NCBI GenBank assembly: GCA_013416435.1
Contig: JACCEN010000004.1
Span: 186,001-250,000 of the forward strand
Reading direction: 5' to 3'
DNA length: 64,000 nt
From: Alcaligenaceae bacterium
GTDB lineage: Bacteria > Pseudomonadota > Gammaproteobacteria > Burkholderiales > Burkholderiaceae_B
In this document: positions 17,208 through 27,131 of the stretch, in pieces
Layout of the letters: every line of letters begins with the position of its first letter
Numbering within the stretch: the first letter of the stretch is position 1
Notes under the pieces: model-generated
Databases searched by the model: none
What the model saw: the letters and a program-made list of their open reading frames with translations, nothing else
Told to the model about the DNA's origin: nothing
Position numbers and translations under genes: made by a program

Positions 17208-18181
17208 GCGCACTGATCGAAGCGCGGCAGCTGTACCGCTCCTTTACCGTGAATGCCGGCCTGTTCAAGGCCAAGCAAACGTTGCATGCCGTGAACGGGG
17301 TAGACCTGCAAGTGCAGCGCGGAGACGTCCTGGGCATCGTGGGCGAATCGGGCTGCGGCAAGTCTACACTGGCCCGCATGCTGCTTGGCCTGACGCCGCC
17401 AAGCTCGGGCAGCATCGCCATAGAAGGCCAGGACATCTCCAGAATCAGCCGGCTCGACCTTGCACGACGCGTGCAACCTATTTTCCAGGACCCCTATTCC
17501 TCGCTCAATCCGCGCCGCAGCATTGCTTCCATCGTGAGCTTCCCTCTGGATGTCCACAACATCGGCACACCGGCCGAACGGCGCCGGAAAGCCTGTGAAA
17601 TGCTGGAACGCGTGGGCCTGCCGCTGCGCTATGCGGACAACACGCCGGGCCAGTTGTCGGGGGGGCAACGGCAGCGGGTGGCCATCGCACGCGCCCTGGT
17701 CATGCAGCCGGAGATCGTCGTCTGCGATGAACCCACGTCGGCGCTCGACGTTTCCGTGCAGGCACAGATTCTGAATCTATTGATGGATCTGCGGCAAGAG
17801 TTCAACCTGACCTATGTCTTCATCAGCCATAACCTGGCGGTGGTTGACCACATCGCCAGCCACGTCGCCGTGATGTATTTGGGCCGCGTGGTGGAATTCA
17901 AGGAGGCCGCCGATCTCTTCGGCCGTCCCGAACATCCGTACACGCGCGCCCTGCTCGACTCGGTACTGACGCCCGAGACCGGCCTGGGCATACCCGACAC
18001 GGGGCTGGGCCTGTCTTTTCCCGACCCAATCAACCCGCCTTCCGGGTGCACATTCCATCCGCGCTGCCCTCAGCGCCTGCCTCACTGTTCCAGCCTGCGT
18101 CCCGAGCTGGAAACCCACGGGCAAGGCAAAGTGGCATGCCATCTATATACATCCAAAGCAGAAGAAGGAATTGTTTCATGA
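17204..18181 (+). CDS. Peptide ABC importer ATP-binding protein (DppF/OppF-like)
   Basis: The 325-residue second ATPase has Walker [10 protein letters not shown] near residue 46, the DppF-type [15 protein letters not shown], signature LSGGQRQRV near 152, Walker [15 protein letters not shown], and the C-terminal [14 protein letters not shown] cluster. It starts at ATG 17204, overlapping the previous stop by four bases, with GGAGGTGG upstream. Its own stop overlaps the start of the M20 peptidase by four bases, so three genes in a row look translationally coupled. Confidence 0.9.
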   Translation: MSALIEARQLYRSFTVNAGLFKAKQTLHAVNGVDLQVQRGDVLGIVGESGCGKSTLARMLLGLTPPSSGSIAIEGQDISRISRLDLARRVQPIFQDPYSSLNPRRSIASIVSFPLDVHNIGTPAERRRKACEMLERVGLPLRYADNTPGQLSGGQRQRVAIARALVMQPEIVVCDEPTSALDVSVQAQILNLLMDLRQEFNLTYVFISHNLAVVDHIASHVAVMYLGRVVEFKEAADLFGRPEHPYTRALLDSVLTPETGLGIPDTGLGLSFPDPINPPSGCTFHPRCPQRLPHCSSLRPELETHGQGKVACHLYTSKAEEGIVS

Positions 18182-19563
18182 CTCGCGACCAAGCCATTGC
18201 CCACGCACACGAGTGCTTCGATTCGGGGCAGTTCAAGCAAACGCTTGCACGACGCATAGCCATTCCCACGGAAAGCCAGAATCCGGAACGCGCGCCCGTG
18301 CTGGCAAACTATCTGCATGATGAGATCCGCCCCGCCTTCGAGGCCATGGGTTTCACATGCCAGACCCTGACTCACCCCAAGGCACAAGCGCCTTTCCTGT
18401 TCGCCCAAAGAATAGAAGACCCGTCCCTGCCCACCGTACTGGGTTACGGCCATGGGGACGTGATCCGCGGACTGGAAAGCGAATGGAAGCCCGGCGTGGG
18501 CCCCTGGTCGCTGGCCGACTCCGATGGTTGCTGGTACGGGCGCGGAATCGCCGACAACAAAGGCCAGCACTCCGTCAACATGGATGCCATGCGCGCAGTG
18601 CTCGAGACCCGTGGGCGCCTGGGCTTCAATGCGAAGTATCTGGTCGAAATGGGCGAGGAAACCGGGTCGGCCGGCTTGCGCGAACTGTGCGAAGAACACC
18701 GCGACCTGTTCAATGCCGACCTGCTCATCGCTTCGGACGGCCCACGGCTGCGGGCCGAACGTCCCACCGTATTCCTGGGGTCGCGCGGCAGCGTCAATTT
18801 CGACCTCGTCATCCAGGCTCGTGACGGCGGCCACCACTCCGGGAACTGGGGCGGCCTCATTTCCAATCCCGGCATACAGCTCGCCCATGCCATTTCCAGC
18901 ATTGTTTCCGCCACCGGCCAGATCCGCATCCATGAATGGGTTCCCCAGCAGCTGCCGGACTCGGTGCGGCGTGCGCTGGCCGACTGCGAAGTCGACGGCG
19001 GCGCCGACGGACCAACCGTTGAACCCTGGTGGGGCGAACCGGGCCTGTCCCCCGCCGAACGCGTATTCGGCTGGTGCTCCTTCGAGGTCCTGGCCTACAA
19101 GACCGGCAATCCCGAAACACCCGTGAACGCCATCCCGCCCCGCGCCTGGGCCCGCTGCCAGTTGCGCTTCGTGGTGGGCATCGATCCCGAACAAATCCTG
19201 CCCGCGTTGCGCCGGCATCTGGACCGCCATGGCTTTCCCATGGTCGAAATTCAAAGCACTCGGGAAACCATGTTCCAGGCGACGCGCATCGACCCGGACG
19301 ACGCCTGGGTGCAATGGGCAGTGGCCTCCATTGCCCGCAGCACCGGCAAAAAGCCGGCCGTCCTGCCCAACCTGGGCGGGTCCCTGCCCAACGACATCTT
19401 CACCGACGTGCTCGGGCTGCGTACGATCTGGGTGCCCCATTCGTACCCCGGCTGCTCGCAGCATGCGCCCAATGAACACTTGCCGCCGGCCATCCTGCGT
19501 GAAGGCCTGGGCTTGATGGCAGGCTTGTATTGGGATCTTGGCGACGGGGACACGCCTTCTTGA
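18178..19563 (+). CDS. M20 family peptidase (ArgE/DapE/CPG2 superfamily) linked to the peptide importer
   Basis: The 461-residue protein has all M20 metal-site segments: GYGHGDVIRG (His, Asp; near residue 89), YGRGIADNKGQHSVN (bridging Asp; near 120), VEMGEETGSAGL (catalytic and ligand Glu; near 156), IASDGPR, and a C-terminal VPHSYPGCSQHAPNEHLPP with the last ligand His. GHHSGNWGG-like sequence marks the dimerisation/lid domain. The ATGA overlap with the DppF-like gene ties it to the importer; it most likely hydrolyses the imported peptide or acyl-amino acid in the cytoplasm. The exact substrate is not visible. Confidence 0.88.
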   Translation: MTRDQAIAHAHECFDSGQFKQTLARRIAIPTESQNPERAPVLANYLHDEIRPAFEAMGFTCQTLTHPKAQAPFLFAQRIEDPSLPTVLGYGHGDVIRGLESEWKPGVGPWSLADSDGCWYGRGIADNKGQHSVNMDAMRAVLETRGRLGFNAKYLVEMGEETGSAGLRELCEEHRDLFNADLLIASDGPRLRAERPTVFLGSRGSVNFDLVIQARDGGHHSGNWGGLISNPGIQLAHAISSIVSATGQIRIHEWVPQQLPDSVRRALADCEVDGGADGPTVEPWWGEPGLSPAERVFGWCSFEVLAYKTGNPETPVNAIPPRAWARCQLRFVVGIDPEQILPALRRHLDRHGFPMVEIQSTRETMFQATRIDPDDAWVQWAVASIARSTGKKPAVLPNLGGSLPNDIFTDVLGLRTIWVPHSYPGCSQHAPNEHLPPAILREGLGLMAGLYWDLGDGDTPS

Positions 19564-19566
19564 TCA

Positions 19567-19632
19567 GGGGTCAGACCCCGTACGGGGTCTGACCCCACAC
19601 CAAATTCACGACTCCGTACGGGGTCTGACCCC
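19567..19632. repeat. Palindromic GGGGTCWGACCCC repeat, one full copy and one partial
   Basis: A standard GTAC-spaced copy lies at 19567-19596, four bases after the M20 peptidase stop. A partial copy at 19612-19632 keeps only CCGTAC and the right arm. The remainder of the gap to 19823 has no recognisable gene. Confidence 0.93.
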
Positions 19633-19823
19633 AATGCGCTCCGTCAGGCAGGATGTTGCTGAAACGTAATAAACCTGCCGAATTCCGAAGGTCCTCCCGG
19701 CAGGAGCGGGCCTTCGGGTTACCTGCCGTTTCCTGCGGACAATACTTCCCACAGAATCGGCTTGTAGTCTCGCTGGATGTTGTCATCATGGGAGTTCACC
19801 CATGGCAACAGACAGGAGATTGC

Positions 19824-20216
19824 ATGCATAAACGCATTACCACAGTCCTCACCGGCGCTGCCCTTGCACTCGGCATCAGCGGCGCCGCCTTTGCACAACA
19901 GCCGGCCGCAGGCGCTGCACCCGCCGCTCCTCCCGCCGCCGGAATGAACGTTCCCACCCCCGATTACTCCGATGCGCAACTGACGCGGTTCGTGAGCGCA
20001 TCGCAAAAAGTGGCGATGATTTCCCAGGAATACACGCCCAAGCTGGAAACCACCAAAGACGAAGCCACCCGCAAAAAGGTCTTTGAAGAAGCCGACGGAA
20101 AAATGGTCAAGGCCGTCCATGACGAAGGCATGACGGTGGATCAGTTCAACGGCATCAACCAGGCGATCCAGCGCGATCCCGAACTGGCGCGCCGGATCCA
20201 GAGTATCGCAGGCTAG
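19824..20216 (+). CDS. DUF4168-type exported small protein
   Basis: A 130-residue protein with a clear Sec signal peptide (MHKRITTVLTGAALALG, cleavage after AAFA), then an Ala/Pro-rich linker (about residues 26-48). The DUF4168-like domain follows: DYSDAQLTRFVSASQKV, an EADGKMVKAVHDEGMTVDQFN segment and QRDPELARRIQ at the end. The family is periplasmic or surface-associated, of unknown function. AGGAG before ATG 19824 fixes the start; the upstream in-frame extension to 19653 is not used. The stop is 15 bp from the convergent chemoreceptor gene. Confidence 0.82.
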   Translation: MHKRITTVLTGAALALGISGAAFAQQPAAGAAPAAPPAAGMNVPTPDYSDAQLTRFVSASQKVAMISQEYTPKLETTKDEATRKKVFEEADGKMVKAVHDEGMTVDQFNGINQAIQRDPELARRIQSIAG

Positions 20217-20231
20217 CGGACCCCAGGCCCC

Positions 20232-22340
20232 CTAGGCAAGACGCAGGTTGACGGACAGGCGCTCCTCGTCTTCGTCTTCTTCCTGGCGGGCCTTGCGGGC
20301 CGGGACGGACGGAAGGTAGTCCGCCGGGGGGGCCTCCTGCATGTCAACCACCATGCCCGAACCGGAGGCCAGCTTGAATACGGCAACGGCCTCCGTCAGC
20401 CTTCCGGCCTGATCCTGCAGCGAAGCGGCCGCGACAGCGGCTTGCTCGACCAAGGCGGCATTCTGCTGGGTGACTTCATCCATTTGCGATACCGCCTGAT
20501 TGATCTGCGCGATGCCGCTGGACTGCTCATCGGAGGCGGAGGAAATCTCTTTGATGATTTCGCTGACCCGCTTGACCGACGCAAGCAGTTCCTGCATGGT
20601 GGCTCCCGCCCCTTCGACCTGCTGTGCCCCAGTGTGGATTTCGGTGATCGATGCTTCGATCAGGTTCTTGATCTCCTTGGCGGCCTCGGCACTGCGCTGA
20701 GCCAGAGAACGGACTTCGGACGCCACCACGGCAAAGCCGCGCCCCTGCTCGCCCGCTCGTGCCGCCTCGACCGCTGCGTTGAGCGCCAGAATGTTGGTCT
20801 GGAAGGCAATGCTGTCGATCACGCCGACGATTTCGCCGATCTTGCCGGAGCTGTCGGAAATGCGATGCATTGTGTCGACGACCTTGGACACGACTTCCTC
20901 GCCGCGCTGCGCCACGTCGGAAGCGTCGACCGCCAGGCTGTTGGCCTGCCTCGCGTGATCGGAATTCTGCTTTACCGTCGCGGCGAGTTGTTCCATGCTG
21001 GCCGCCGTTTCCTGCAAGGATGCCGCCTGTTGCTCGGTACGGCTGGAAAGGTCCGTGTTGCCCGCCGCTATCTCGCTGGACCCCGTGCCGATTTCGTCGA
21101 CGCTGGCTCGGACCATGGCGATGGTGCGCGCCAGATTTTGCTGCGTGCGCCTGGCATTGCCCAACAGCACATGGACTTCATTGCGGCTATTGGGCGGCAC
21201 GTCAGGCACGCGGGCGGTCAGGTCGCCCTGTCCGAGTTTGTCCATGACGTCCATCACTTGCCGGACCGGCCGCAAAGTGCGCGCCGCCAGCCAACCGACC
21301 AGGAGCGAAATGAGCAAGGTGCCGATCAGCATCATGATCCCTTGGTGAATCAGCTGCTGCACGCTGCCTTGCAGGAAGGCGGATTTCTCGCCCACTCCGT
21401 AGACGACCCAGTTCCAGCCATCGACGGATTCCCACGCGATGAACTGATCGACGGATTCGGTGCCGTTGCTCAGACTCACCTCGGCCACCCCGCGAGGCTG
21501 CGACGCAAGGTCTTCAAGCTTTGCCACGGCCTCGCCGGGTACATCGCCCGCCTGCATGTCGGGCAAGGGCACCAGCGCACCCCCATCCGTTTTCTGCAGG
21601 ATGCCGAGCCGTCCGAATTCGGCCACGCTGACGGAGCGCACCCACATCAACAGCTGCTGAACCTGGACATCGATGGGAACGCGCACGGAAAGGCCGCCGA
21701 AGACCTGGCCGGCATCGTCATAAAGCGGCTCGACGCTCATGGCGTACCAGCGGTCGTTGCGCTGCACGACGCCTGTGAAGGGGCTTCCGCTGTCGAGGCT
21801 GCGAGCCAGGATGTCCTGCTTGTCGACCACGCTGCCCGTAAGGAATTTTCCCTCGCCGTCCTGCAGCAAGGTCGCGGCGCGCAGCCATTGGCCGTCTTTG
21901 CGCACGATAATGGCGGGATCGGCACCGGTGTTTTCATGGACCCGGGTCAGCAGTTCGACATCGCCGTTGAGAATGTGGTCGCCGACCACCATCAGGGGAA
22001 CCTGGGTGCCGTCGTCGGTTTCAACCAAGGTGCCATCCAGCTGCGGGTTGCCTCCCAGTTCGCGTTTCAGTATGGGAAGCGTGTCCGTTCCCTGCCTGCT
22101 GGCATTGGAAAACAGCATGGAAAGCGATTGTTCGACAGACTGCAGCGAAGAGGCCATTTCCCGCTGTACGGCGTCGACCGCCGTCTGCCTGTTTTGCAGG
22201 GTGCCCAAGACACTGATCGTGGCCATGACGGCCACCGCCACCAGCGTCGTAACCCAGAACAGCTTGATTGCCAACGAGCGCCTGCCCATCCATCCCGCCG
22301 ACAGCGCGGGGTTCTTGCGCCCCGTATGTGTTGTCTCCAT
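20232..22340 (-). CDS. Methyl-accepting chemotaxis protein with periplasmic Cache-type sensor
   Basis: About 702 residues. An N-terminal membrane anchor ([20 protein letters not shown]) precedes a roughly 280-residue periplasmic region whose [24 protein letters not shown]-like and [20 protein letters not shown] segments suit a Cache-type ligand domain. A second membrane segment ([19 protein letters not shown]), a HAMP domain ([19 protein letters not shown]) and a long cytoplasmic coiled coil follow, with the conserved hairpin tip [20 protein letters not shown] about residues 515-535. The tail lacks an obvious NWETF-type CheR pentapeptide. I use ATG 22340, preceded by AAGGAAG; an in-frame ATG at 22385 is possible. 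Confidence 0.92.
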   Translation of the reverse strand: METTHTGRKNPALSAGWMGRRSLAIKLFWVTTLVAVAVMATISVLGTLQNRQTAVDAVQREMASSLQSVEQSLSMLFSNASRQGTDTLPILKRELGGNPQLDGTLVETDDGTQVPLMVVGDHILNGDVELLTRVHENTGADPAIIVRKDGQWLRAATLLQDGEGKFLTGSVVDKQDILARSLDSGSPFTGVVQRNDRWYAMSVEPLYDDAGQVFGGLSVRVPIDVQVQQLLMWVRSVSVAEFGRLGILQKTDGGALVPLPDMQAGDVPGEAVAKLEDLASQPRGVAEVSLSNGTESVDQFIAWESVDGWNWVVYGVGEKSAFLQGSVQQLIHQGIMMLIGTLLISLLVGWLAARTLRPVRQVMDVMDKLGQGDLTARVPDVPPNSRNEVHVLLGNARRTQQNLARTIAMVRASVDEIGTGSSEIAAGNTDLSSRTEQQAASLQETAASMEQLAATVKQNSDHARQANSLAVDASDVAQRGEEVVSKVVDTMHRISDSSGKIGEIVGVIDSIAFQTNILALNAAVEAARAGEQGRGFAVVASEVRSLAQRSAEAAKEIKNLIEASITEIHTGAQQVEGAGATMQELLASVKRVSEIIKEISSASDEQSSGIAQINQAVSQMDEVTQQNAALVEQAAVAAASLQDQAGRLTEAVAVFKLASGSGMVVDMQEAPPADYLPSVPARKARQEEDEDEERLSVNLRLA

Positions 22341-22433
22341 CACGGCTTCCTTGTAAGAGAATGCTTCGTTCTGCCAGATACTCACCGGCTATGATGCATT
22401 CACTTTAGATTTTTGCCGCTAGGGGATTTCCTG

Positions 22434-22556
22434 GGGGGTCAGACGCGTGCGGGGTTTGCACCCTGAGTTTCTTCCTCGGTTTGGGGTCAGACCCCATGCG
22501 GGGTCTGACCCCGTTTTTTATCGGAGCAGGGTCAGACCCCGCATGGGGTCTGACCC
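22434..22556. repeat. Palindromic GGGGTCWGACCCC repeats, one decayed and two intact copies
   Basis: A decayed copy covers about 22434-22463; intact copies are at 22483-22512 (ATGC spacer) and 22529-22556 (GCAT spacer, outermost bases lost). The copy at 22483-22512 is followed by GTTTTTTA on the plus strand, so it would form a plausible intrinsic terminator in that direction, although both flanking genes are on the minus strand. Confidence 0.93.
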
Positions 22557-22566
22557 ATGTCACCTT

Positions 22567-23997
22567 CTACATCGCAAACAACATGATGCGTTGCACCAGT
22601 TCTTCGACGGTCATCGTCTCGCCATTGAGCGTGACCTCGCGGTCCTGGTACAGCACCGATCCGGTCGCGACATCGCCGTCGACCTTCACCAAGCCGGCTT
22701 GCTGAAGTTCATTGACGTATTGGTCGTAAAGTTCGCTGCCCATCATTTCCATTTGCAGGCGGTCGTCGGTGCCTTCCGCCGTCTGGCCAAAGGCTTGGAC
22801 GAACATCGCCTTGGACAGCTTCAGGTCCAGGCCGGCAAGCCGGATGATTTCGGACAGCAGTACCTCGATATCCCGTGTCTTGGGATCGCTGGGCGCCGCC
22901 AGGTCCAATTGAAAGCGCAGTGTGCTCTCGCCCTTTTCGTTCTTCCAGACCAGCGGATCGATGACGATGGACGGGCTGGAGGCCAGCAGCGCCATGGCCC
23001 GATCACGCAGCCGTTCCTGTTCTTCGTCCGTCATGCTGAATTCCGTCGTGCCATACTTTGCCTGTATGGCATCGTATTCGCCGGCCAGCGCGGTGAATGC
23101 CGCCGCGTCGAGGCGAAGAACCTTGCCTCCCGCAGCGAAGCTGCCCAGCTTGATGTCGCCGGCCGCCACCTGCCCGAAGTCATAGCGTATGGCGCCGTCC
23201 ATCATGGTTCCGACCTGCGTGGCGTCTACCGAGACCGCGACCTTGCCCAGCTTGAGCGGTTCGTCGGTATGCTCGTCGAGGACGACTTGTTCGGCCGTCA
23301 GGCTGCTCTGCTGGCGCACCGATGCATCGGCTCGCGTGACGTTCTCGGTTTCGATGCGCACGTCGCGCAGCGCGAAACTGTCATCGTCGCCGCTGTCGAA
23401 GAGGTTGAGGGACTTGAACCCGCCACGCGCGGAAACGTCCTTGAAATCGTTGCTGAGGCGCATGGAAAGTGAGCCGCCGCTGAAGGAAACCTTGCTTCCG
23501 CCTTCAGAGAGCTCGGTGGGCAGGAATGTCCATTCAGAGCTTCCCTTGCCGCCGAAGTCGATGCGGGTATCGATGACCACCGGCGATGCGCCCCGTTGGC
23601 TGTCCATCCAGGCCTGAACGGTTCGCGTGGGAAGCAGCTCGCTGCGGCTCAGCGCCAGCACCGGCGCGAACTCGCCTTCTCGCATGGCCTCCCAGGGCAA
23701 AGGCCCATGCAATAGATGGTCTTTCAACATCAGGTCATGCTGCTTGCCGTCGGCGCCCTTGAGACGGAAGGTGTACACGACCTCTGATGAAAAGAGCCCG
23801 CGCTCGTACTTGTTGATCTCGATCTTGAGGTTGTCGCGCGCCATGTTCGGACCCAGCAACTGGGCCATGCGCTCGTTCGATTGCGCGACCAGGCGTTCGA
23901 CGGTGGACTGGACCTCTTTCCCTACGTACCAAGTGGCGCCCACATAAGCCGCTCCCAGCACGATCACCGTCGTAGCCAGCAACTTCCCTTTATTCAT
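22567..23997 (-). CDS. YdgA family protein (DUF945)
   Basis: The 476-residue protein has an N-terminal membrane anchor (LLATTVIVLGAAYVGATWYVG, residues 6-26), then the family-typical start of the periplasmic part (VERLVAQSNERMAQL, KIEINKYERGLFSSEVVY, begins near residue 58). The rest is a long beta-rich, mostly hydrophilic domain. YdgA/DUF945 proteins are inner-membrane-anchored periplasmic proteins of unknown molecular function, reported to dimerise in Escherichia coli. ATG 23997 has GAGGGATAA immediately upstream. The stop codon lies 10 bp from a palindromic repeat. Confidence 0.85.
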   Translation of the reverse strand: MNKGKLLATTVIVLGAAYVGATWYVGKEVQSTVERLVAQSNERMAQLLGPNMARDNLKIEINKYERGLFSSEVVYTFRLKGADGKQHDLMLKDHLLHGPLPWEAMREGEFAPVLALSRSELLPTRTVQAWMDSQRGASPVVIDTRIDFGGKGSSEWTFLPTELSEGGSKVSFSGGSLSMRLSNDFKDVSARGGFKSLNLFDSGDDDSFALRDVRIETENVTRADASVRQQSSLTAEQVVLDEHTDEPLKLGKVAVSVDATQVGTMMDGAIRYDFGQVAAGDIKLGSFAAGGKVLRLDAAAFTALAGEYDAIQAKYGTTEFSMTDEEQERLRDRAMALLASSPSIVIDPLVWKNEKGESTLRFQLDLAAPSDPKTRDIEVLLSEIIRLAGLDLKLSKAMFVQAFGQTAEGTDDRLQMEMMGSELYDQYVNELQQAGLVKVDGDVATGSVLYQDREVTLNGETMTVEELVQRIMLFAM

Positions 23998-24130
23998 TTA
24001 TCCCTCTTCTCACGATCAAGAAAATCGACTCATTTAACCACGAATGCGGGCCCCATTGCGTCCTGGAACGGTGCTGCCATAACATGTATGCAAAACTTTT
24101 GAAAACGACTGCATCCCGCGAGACACCCAC

Positions 24131-24760
24131 ATGGCCGCCACACTGGATTTTTATTTCGATTTCTCGTCCCCCTACGGCTATTTTGCCAGCACCGCCATCG
24201 AGCGGCTTGCTAACGATATTCATAGAGAAATACGTTGGCGACCGATACTGCTGGGCCCGCTGTTCAAGGCCATGGGTTCAGGCCCTCTTGTCGAAATCCC
24301 CCTGAAAGGCGCCTATTCCCGGCACGACATCGAACGCAGCGCCCGCCTGTTCGGCATCCCCTACCAGGAACCCGCCGCGTTTCCCATCGGCGCAGTGGCT
24401 GCTTCCCGAGCCATGCTGTTTCTGCAGAAGCAAGATCCTCTACTGGCCGCCGATTTCGCCAAGCGCGTATACCGGGCGTATTTCGCCGAAGGGCAGGACA
24501 TCACCCAACTGGAGGTCCTGGCCTCGCTGGCGAACCAGGCAGGAGCGGACGGAAACCGCCTCCCTCAAGGCATTGCCACGGACGACATCAAGAATCAATT
24601 GAAAGAAGAAGTGTCCGCCGCCATGGCGCGAGGCGTATTCGGCTCGCCCTACATTATCGTGGACGACGAGCCGTTCTGGGGCTTCGACCGCTTCGAACAC
24701 ATACGCAAATGGATGGCGGAGCGCGGCGGTCCCCGGGGTCAGACCCCGAATGGGGCCTGA
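24131..24760 (+). CDS. 2-hydroxychromene-2-carboxylate isomerase family protein (DsbA-like, kappa GST)
   Basis: A 209-residue thioredoxin-fold protein of the HCCA isomerase/kappa GST group. LDFYFDFSSPYGYFAS at residues 4-19 has the conserved Ser-Pro in place of the DsbA CxxC; RPILLGPLFKAMG and the C-terminal ARGVFGSPYIIVDDEPFWG with GFDRFEHIRKWM are typical. The prototype isomerises 2-hydroxychromene-2-carboxylate with glutathione in naphthalene breakdown; most chromosomal homologues have unknown substrates. The last residues, RGQTPNGA and stop, are encoded inside the palindromic repeat at 24735-24764, so the tail is not conserved family sequence. Confidence 0.86.
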   Translation: MAATLDFYFDFSSPYGYFASTAIERLANDIHREIRWRPILLGPLFKAMGSGPLVEIPLKGAYSRHDIERSARLFGIPYQEPAAFPIGAVAASRAMLFLQKQDPLLAADFAKRVYRAYFAEGQDITQLEVLASLANQAGADGNRLPQGIATDDIKNQLKEEVSAAMARGVFGSPYIIVDDEPFWGFDRFEHIRKWMAERGGPRGQTPNGA

Positions 24761-24837
24761 CCCCCTCGCAGCATTCTTTAATCCCGGAGTCAGCCCCGAC
24801 AATCCTCGGGGTCAGACCCCGTACGGGGTCTGACCCC
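24735..24837. repeat. Palindromic GGGGTCWGACCCC repeats, two copies
   Basis: Copies at 24735-24764 (AATG spacer, one arm changed to GGGGCCTGACCCC) and 24808-24837 (GTAC spacer), with a decayed fragment around 24785-24798. The first supplies the stop codon of the isomerase-family gene; the second lies 16 bp from the end of the convergent maiA gene. Confidence 0.95.
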
Positions 24838-24853
24838 GATTTCCCGGCCGCTG

Positions 24854-25501
24854 CTAAGCTTCCGCGTCCGGCTGGCGACCAGGCGCCGCCTTCTGGAAGG
24901 CTTCCAGCTCCGCGCAAGCGGCATCGATGCGGACGATGGTGGGGAACGCGCTTTCATCGCAATTGAAGCGGCGCGCATTGAACAACTGCGGCACCAGGCA
25001 CAGGTCGGCAAGTCCGGGTTGGTCGCCGTGGCAGAAACGCCCGCTGCGGTCGCTGCGCGACAGCATGGCTTCCACCGATGCCAGTCCCGTCTCGACCCAA
25101 TGGCGATACCAGGCGTCTTTCGCCGCTTCGTCGATGCCCAAGGTGTGCTTCAGGTATTTGAGGACGCGCAGATTGTTCAAGGGATGGATATCGCAGGCGA
25201 TGGTCTGGGCAATCGCGCGGACGCGCGCCCTGCCCTGTGCATCGGGCGGCAGCAAGGCGGGCTCGGGGCGGGTTTCCTCAAGATATTCCAGGATGGCCAT
25301 GGACTGGCCGATCGTCAGGTCGCCATCCACCAGCGTGGGCACCAGCCCGGTGGGATTCAAGGCCTTGTAGTTCTCGGAGTTCTGCTGCCCGCCGTCCTTG
25401 AGAAGGTGCACCGAAACGCTTTCGTATGCGATGTTCTTGAGGTTCAACGCGATACGCACCCGATACGCGGCGGAGCTGCGAAAATAACCGTACAGTTTCA
25501 T
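24854..25501 (-). CDS. maiA: Maleylacetoacetate isomerase (zeta-class glutathione S-transferase)
   Basis: The 215-residue protein is a zeta-class [22 protein letters not shown] carries the SSxxxR active-site motif (residues 9-15) and is followed by [39 protein letters not shown] and [15 protein letters not shown]. It converts maleylacetoacetate to fumarylacetoacetate with glutathione in tyrosine and gentisate breakdown. The ATG overlaps the ispH stop by four bases. No homogentisate genes are nearby, so the physiological pathway is inferred from the family. Confidence 0.88.
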   Translation of the reverse strand: MKLYGYFRSSAAYRVRIALNLKNIAYESVSVHLLKDGGQQNSENYKALNPTGLVPTLVDGDLTIGQSMAILEYLEETRPEPALLPPDAQGRARVRAIAQTIACDIHPLNNLRVLKYLKHTLGIDEAAKDAWYRHWVETGLASVEAMLSRSDRSGRFCHGDQPGLADLCLVPQLFNARRFNCDESAFPTIVRIDAACAELEAFQKAAPGRQPDAEA

Positions 25502-26469
25502 GGGGATTCCTTGATTTTCCGGGACAATTCCTTGGGCAACGGGAAAGAAACGTTCTCGGGCGCGCCGTCCAGCGTGCGCACCGATACCGCGCCAAGTTCC
25601 TTCAGGCGGGCCACCACCTGCTGAACCAGCACGTCGGGCGCCGAGGCCCCCGCGGTCACCCCGACGCGCTTGGTGCTCTCCAGCCATGCCGGTTCGATCA
25701 TGTCGGGGTCGTCAATGAGGTAGGCGGCGGCGCCCTTGCGTTCCGCAACTTCCCTGAGGCGGTTGGAATTCGAGCTATTGGGGCTGCCCACCACGAGCAC
25801 CAGATCGCAAGCGGGCGCCATGATCTTGACGGCGTCCTGGCGATTCTGGGTGGCATAGCAGATATCGCTTTTCTTGGGCTCGACGATGGTCGGGAAGCGG
25901 GCGCGCAGGGCGGCCGCCACGATGGCCGCATCGTCGACCGATAGCGTCGTCTGCGTGACGAACGCCAGATTTTCAGGATCCTTGACCTGCAGGGCGGACA
26001 CGTCTTCCGGTGTTTCTACCAGATACATGCCTTCGTCGGCCTGCCCCAGGGTGCCTTCCACCTCGGGATGCCCTTTATGGCCGATCATGATGATCTCGCG
26101 GCCCGCCTGCCGCATGCGGGCGACTTCGATGTGGACTTTGGTGACAAGGGGACAGGTGGCGTCGAACACCTTCAAGCCCATGCGCTCCGCCTCGTCGCGT
26201 ACGCTGCGAGACACGCCGTGGGCGGAAAACACCACGATGGCTCCGGCAGGCGCTTCGTGCAGTTCATCGATGAAAATGGCACCTTTGTTGCGCAGGTCTT
26301 GAACCACATAGCGGTTGTGCACGATCTCGTGCCGCACATAGATAGGTGCGCCATGCAGTTCGAGGGCACGTTCGACGATATCGATGGCGCGGTCCACCCC
26401 CGCGCAAAACCCCCTGGGCTGGGCGAGGACGACTTCCAGCTCCGTCCCTGCCGCGTTGATGTCCGGCAT
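25498..26469 (-). CDS. ispH: 4-hydroxy-3-methylbut-2-enyl diphosphate reductase
   Basis: The 323-residue protein is the last enzyme of the MEP isoprenoid pathway, forming IPP and DMAPP from HMBPP with a [4Fe-4S] cluster. The three cluster cysteines lie in [12 protein letters not shown] (Cys22), [12 protein letters not shown] and [37 protein letters not shown] and the [13 protein letters not shown] segment are the family's substrate-binding motifs. It starts on the final base of the fkpB stop (TAATG), the widely conserved fkpB-ispH pair. Confidence 0.97.
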   Translation of the reverse strand: MPDINAAGTELEVVLAQPRGFCAGVDRAIDIVERALELHGAPIYVRHEIVHNRYVVQDLRNKGAIFIDELHEAPAGAIVVFSAHGVSRSVRDEAERMGLKVFDATCPLVTKVHIEVARMRQAGREIIMIGHKGHPEVEGTLGQADEGMYLVETPEDVSALQVKDPENLAFVTQTTLSVDDAAIVAAALRARFPTIVEPKKSDICYATQNRQDAVKIMAPACDLVLVVGSPNSSNSNRLREVAERKGAAAYLIDDPDMIEPAWLESTKRVGVTAGASAPDVLVQQVVARLKELGAVSVRTLDGAPENVSFPLPKELSRKIKESP

Positions 26470-26945
26470 TACAAGACCCCCAATAAATGAACGTCGATGC
26501 GCAGATCCGCGCCTGCCAGCGGATGATTGAAGTCGAACAGGGCCACATCCCCTTCGATTTGCTTAAGCACCCCGGAATAGCGGCTGCCATTGGGAGCCGG
26601 GAACTCCACCATGTCGCCGGGCTCGAACTCCATGCCCGGCCCCGCATGGGCCTCGAGCACAGAGCGCTTGACCCATTGGACGAGATCGGAATTGCGATCG
26701 CCATATGCCTGCGCCGCCGGAAGCTCGAAGGAAAAGCGCGAGCCTTCCTCATGTTCCAGCAAGGCGTTTTCCATGCCCGGCGCCCATTGGCCCGCGCCCA
26801 TCTGCAAAGTGGCCGGCTTCCCGTCGAAAGTGTTGGCGAAAGTCGACCCCGCCGCCGGCCCAGTGAGCAGGTCGATGCGGTAATGCAAAGTTAGGTAGGA
26901 ATCAGGGCGGACAAAAGCTTTCACTGGTTCAGAGGTAGAAGTCAA
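26469..26945 (-). CDS. fkpB: FKBP-type peptidyl-prolyl cis-trans isomerase (SlpA/FkpB-like)
   Basis: A 158-residue SlpA-type FKBP: an N-terminal FKBP strand ([14 protein letters not shown]), the [22 protein letters not shown] segment (begins near residue 50), the inserted-in-flap region containing [16 protein letters not shown], and the C-terminal [18 protein letters not shown]. It assists proline isomerisation and has chaperone activity in the cytoplasm. The reading frame begins with TTG at 26945; a GTG seven codons later is an alternative. The stop overlaps the ispH start by one base. Confidence 0.9.
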   Translation of the reverse strand: MTSTSEPVKAFVRPDSYLTLHYRIDLLTGPAAGSTFANTFDGKPATLQMGAGQWAPGMENALLEHEEGSRFSFELPAAQAYGDRNSDLVQWVKRSVLEAHAGPGMEFEPGDMVEFPAPNGSRYSGVLKQIEGDVALFDFNHPLAGADLRIDVHLLGVL

Positions 26946-26997
26946 AATCTGTCACCGTAGAGGATCGTTAGCGTTCCCCTATTTTAGAGCACATCAT

Positions 26998-27115
26998 GGG
27001 GTCAGACCTCATATAGGGTCCGACCCCTCGGATCAAGCCGGGGGTCGGTCCCCGAAGTCATGGGGTCAGACCCCGTACGGGGTCTGACCCCTCATCAAGC
27101 CAGGGGTCCGACCCC
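26998..27115. repeat. Palindromic GGGGTCWGACCCC repeats, two copies and two single arms
   Basis: An imperfect copy at 26998-27027 (CTCATATAG centre), a decayed single arm GGGGTCGGTCCCC about 27041-27053, a standard GTAC-spaced copy at 27062-27091 and a single arm GGGGTCCGACCCC at 27103-27115. The cluster separates the divergent fkpB and radC starts, so it lies where promoters are expected. Confidence 0.93.
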
Positions 27116-27131
27116 TTCCCAAGAGCCAGAC

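Noticed and set aside
20442-22394. Long plus-strand open frame (650 codons) opposite the chemoreceptor
   Set aside because: It is the complement of a clear methyl-accepting chemotaxis protein; its composition is that of an antisense frame in GC-rich DNA, with no recognisable domain.
27060-27131. Longer N-terminus for radC beginning in the repeat
   Set aside because: The added residues (GSDPVRGLTP) are repeat-encoded, and the normal RadC N-terminus begins at 27132 after AAGAG.
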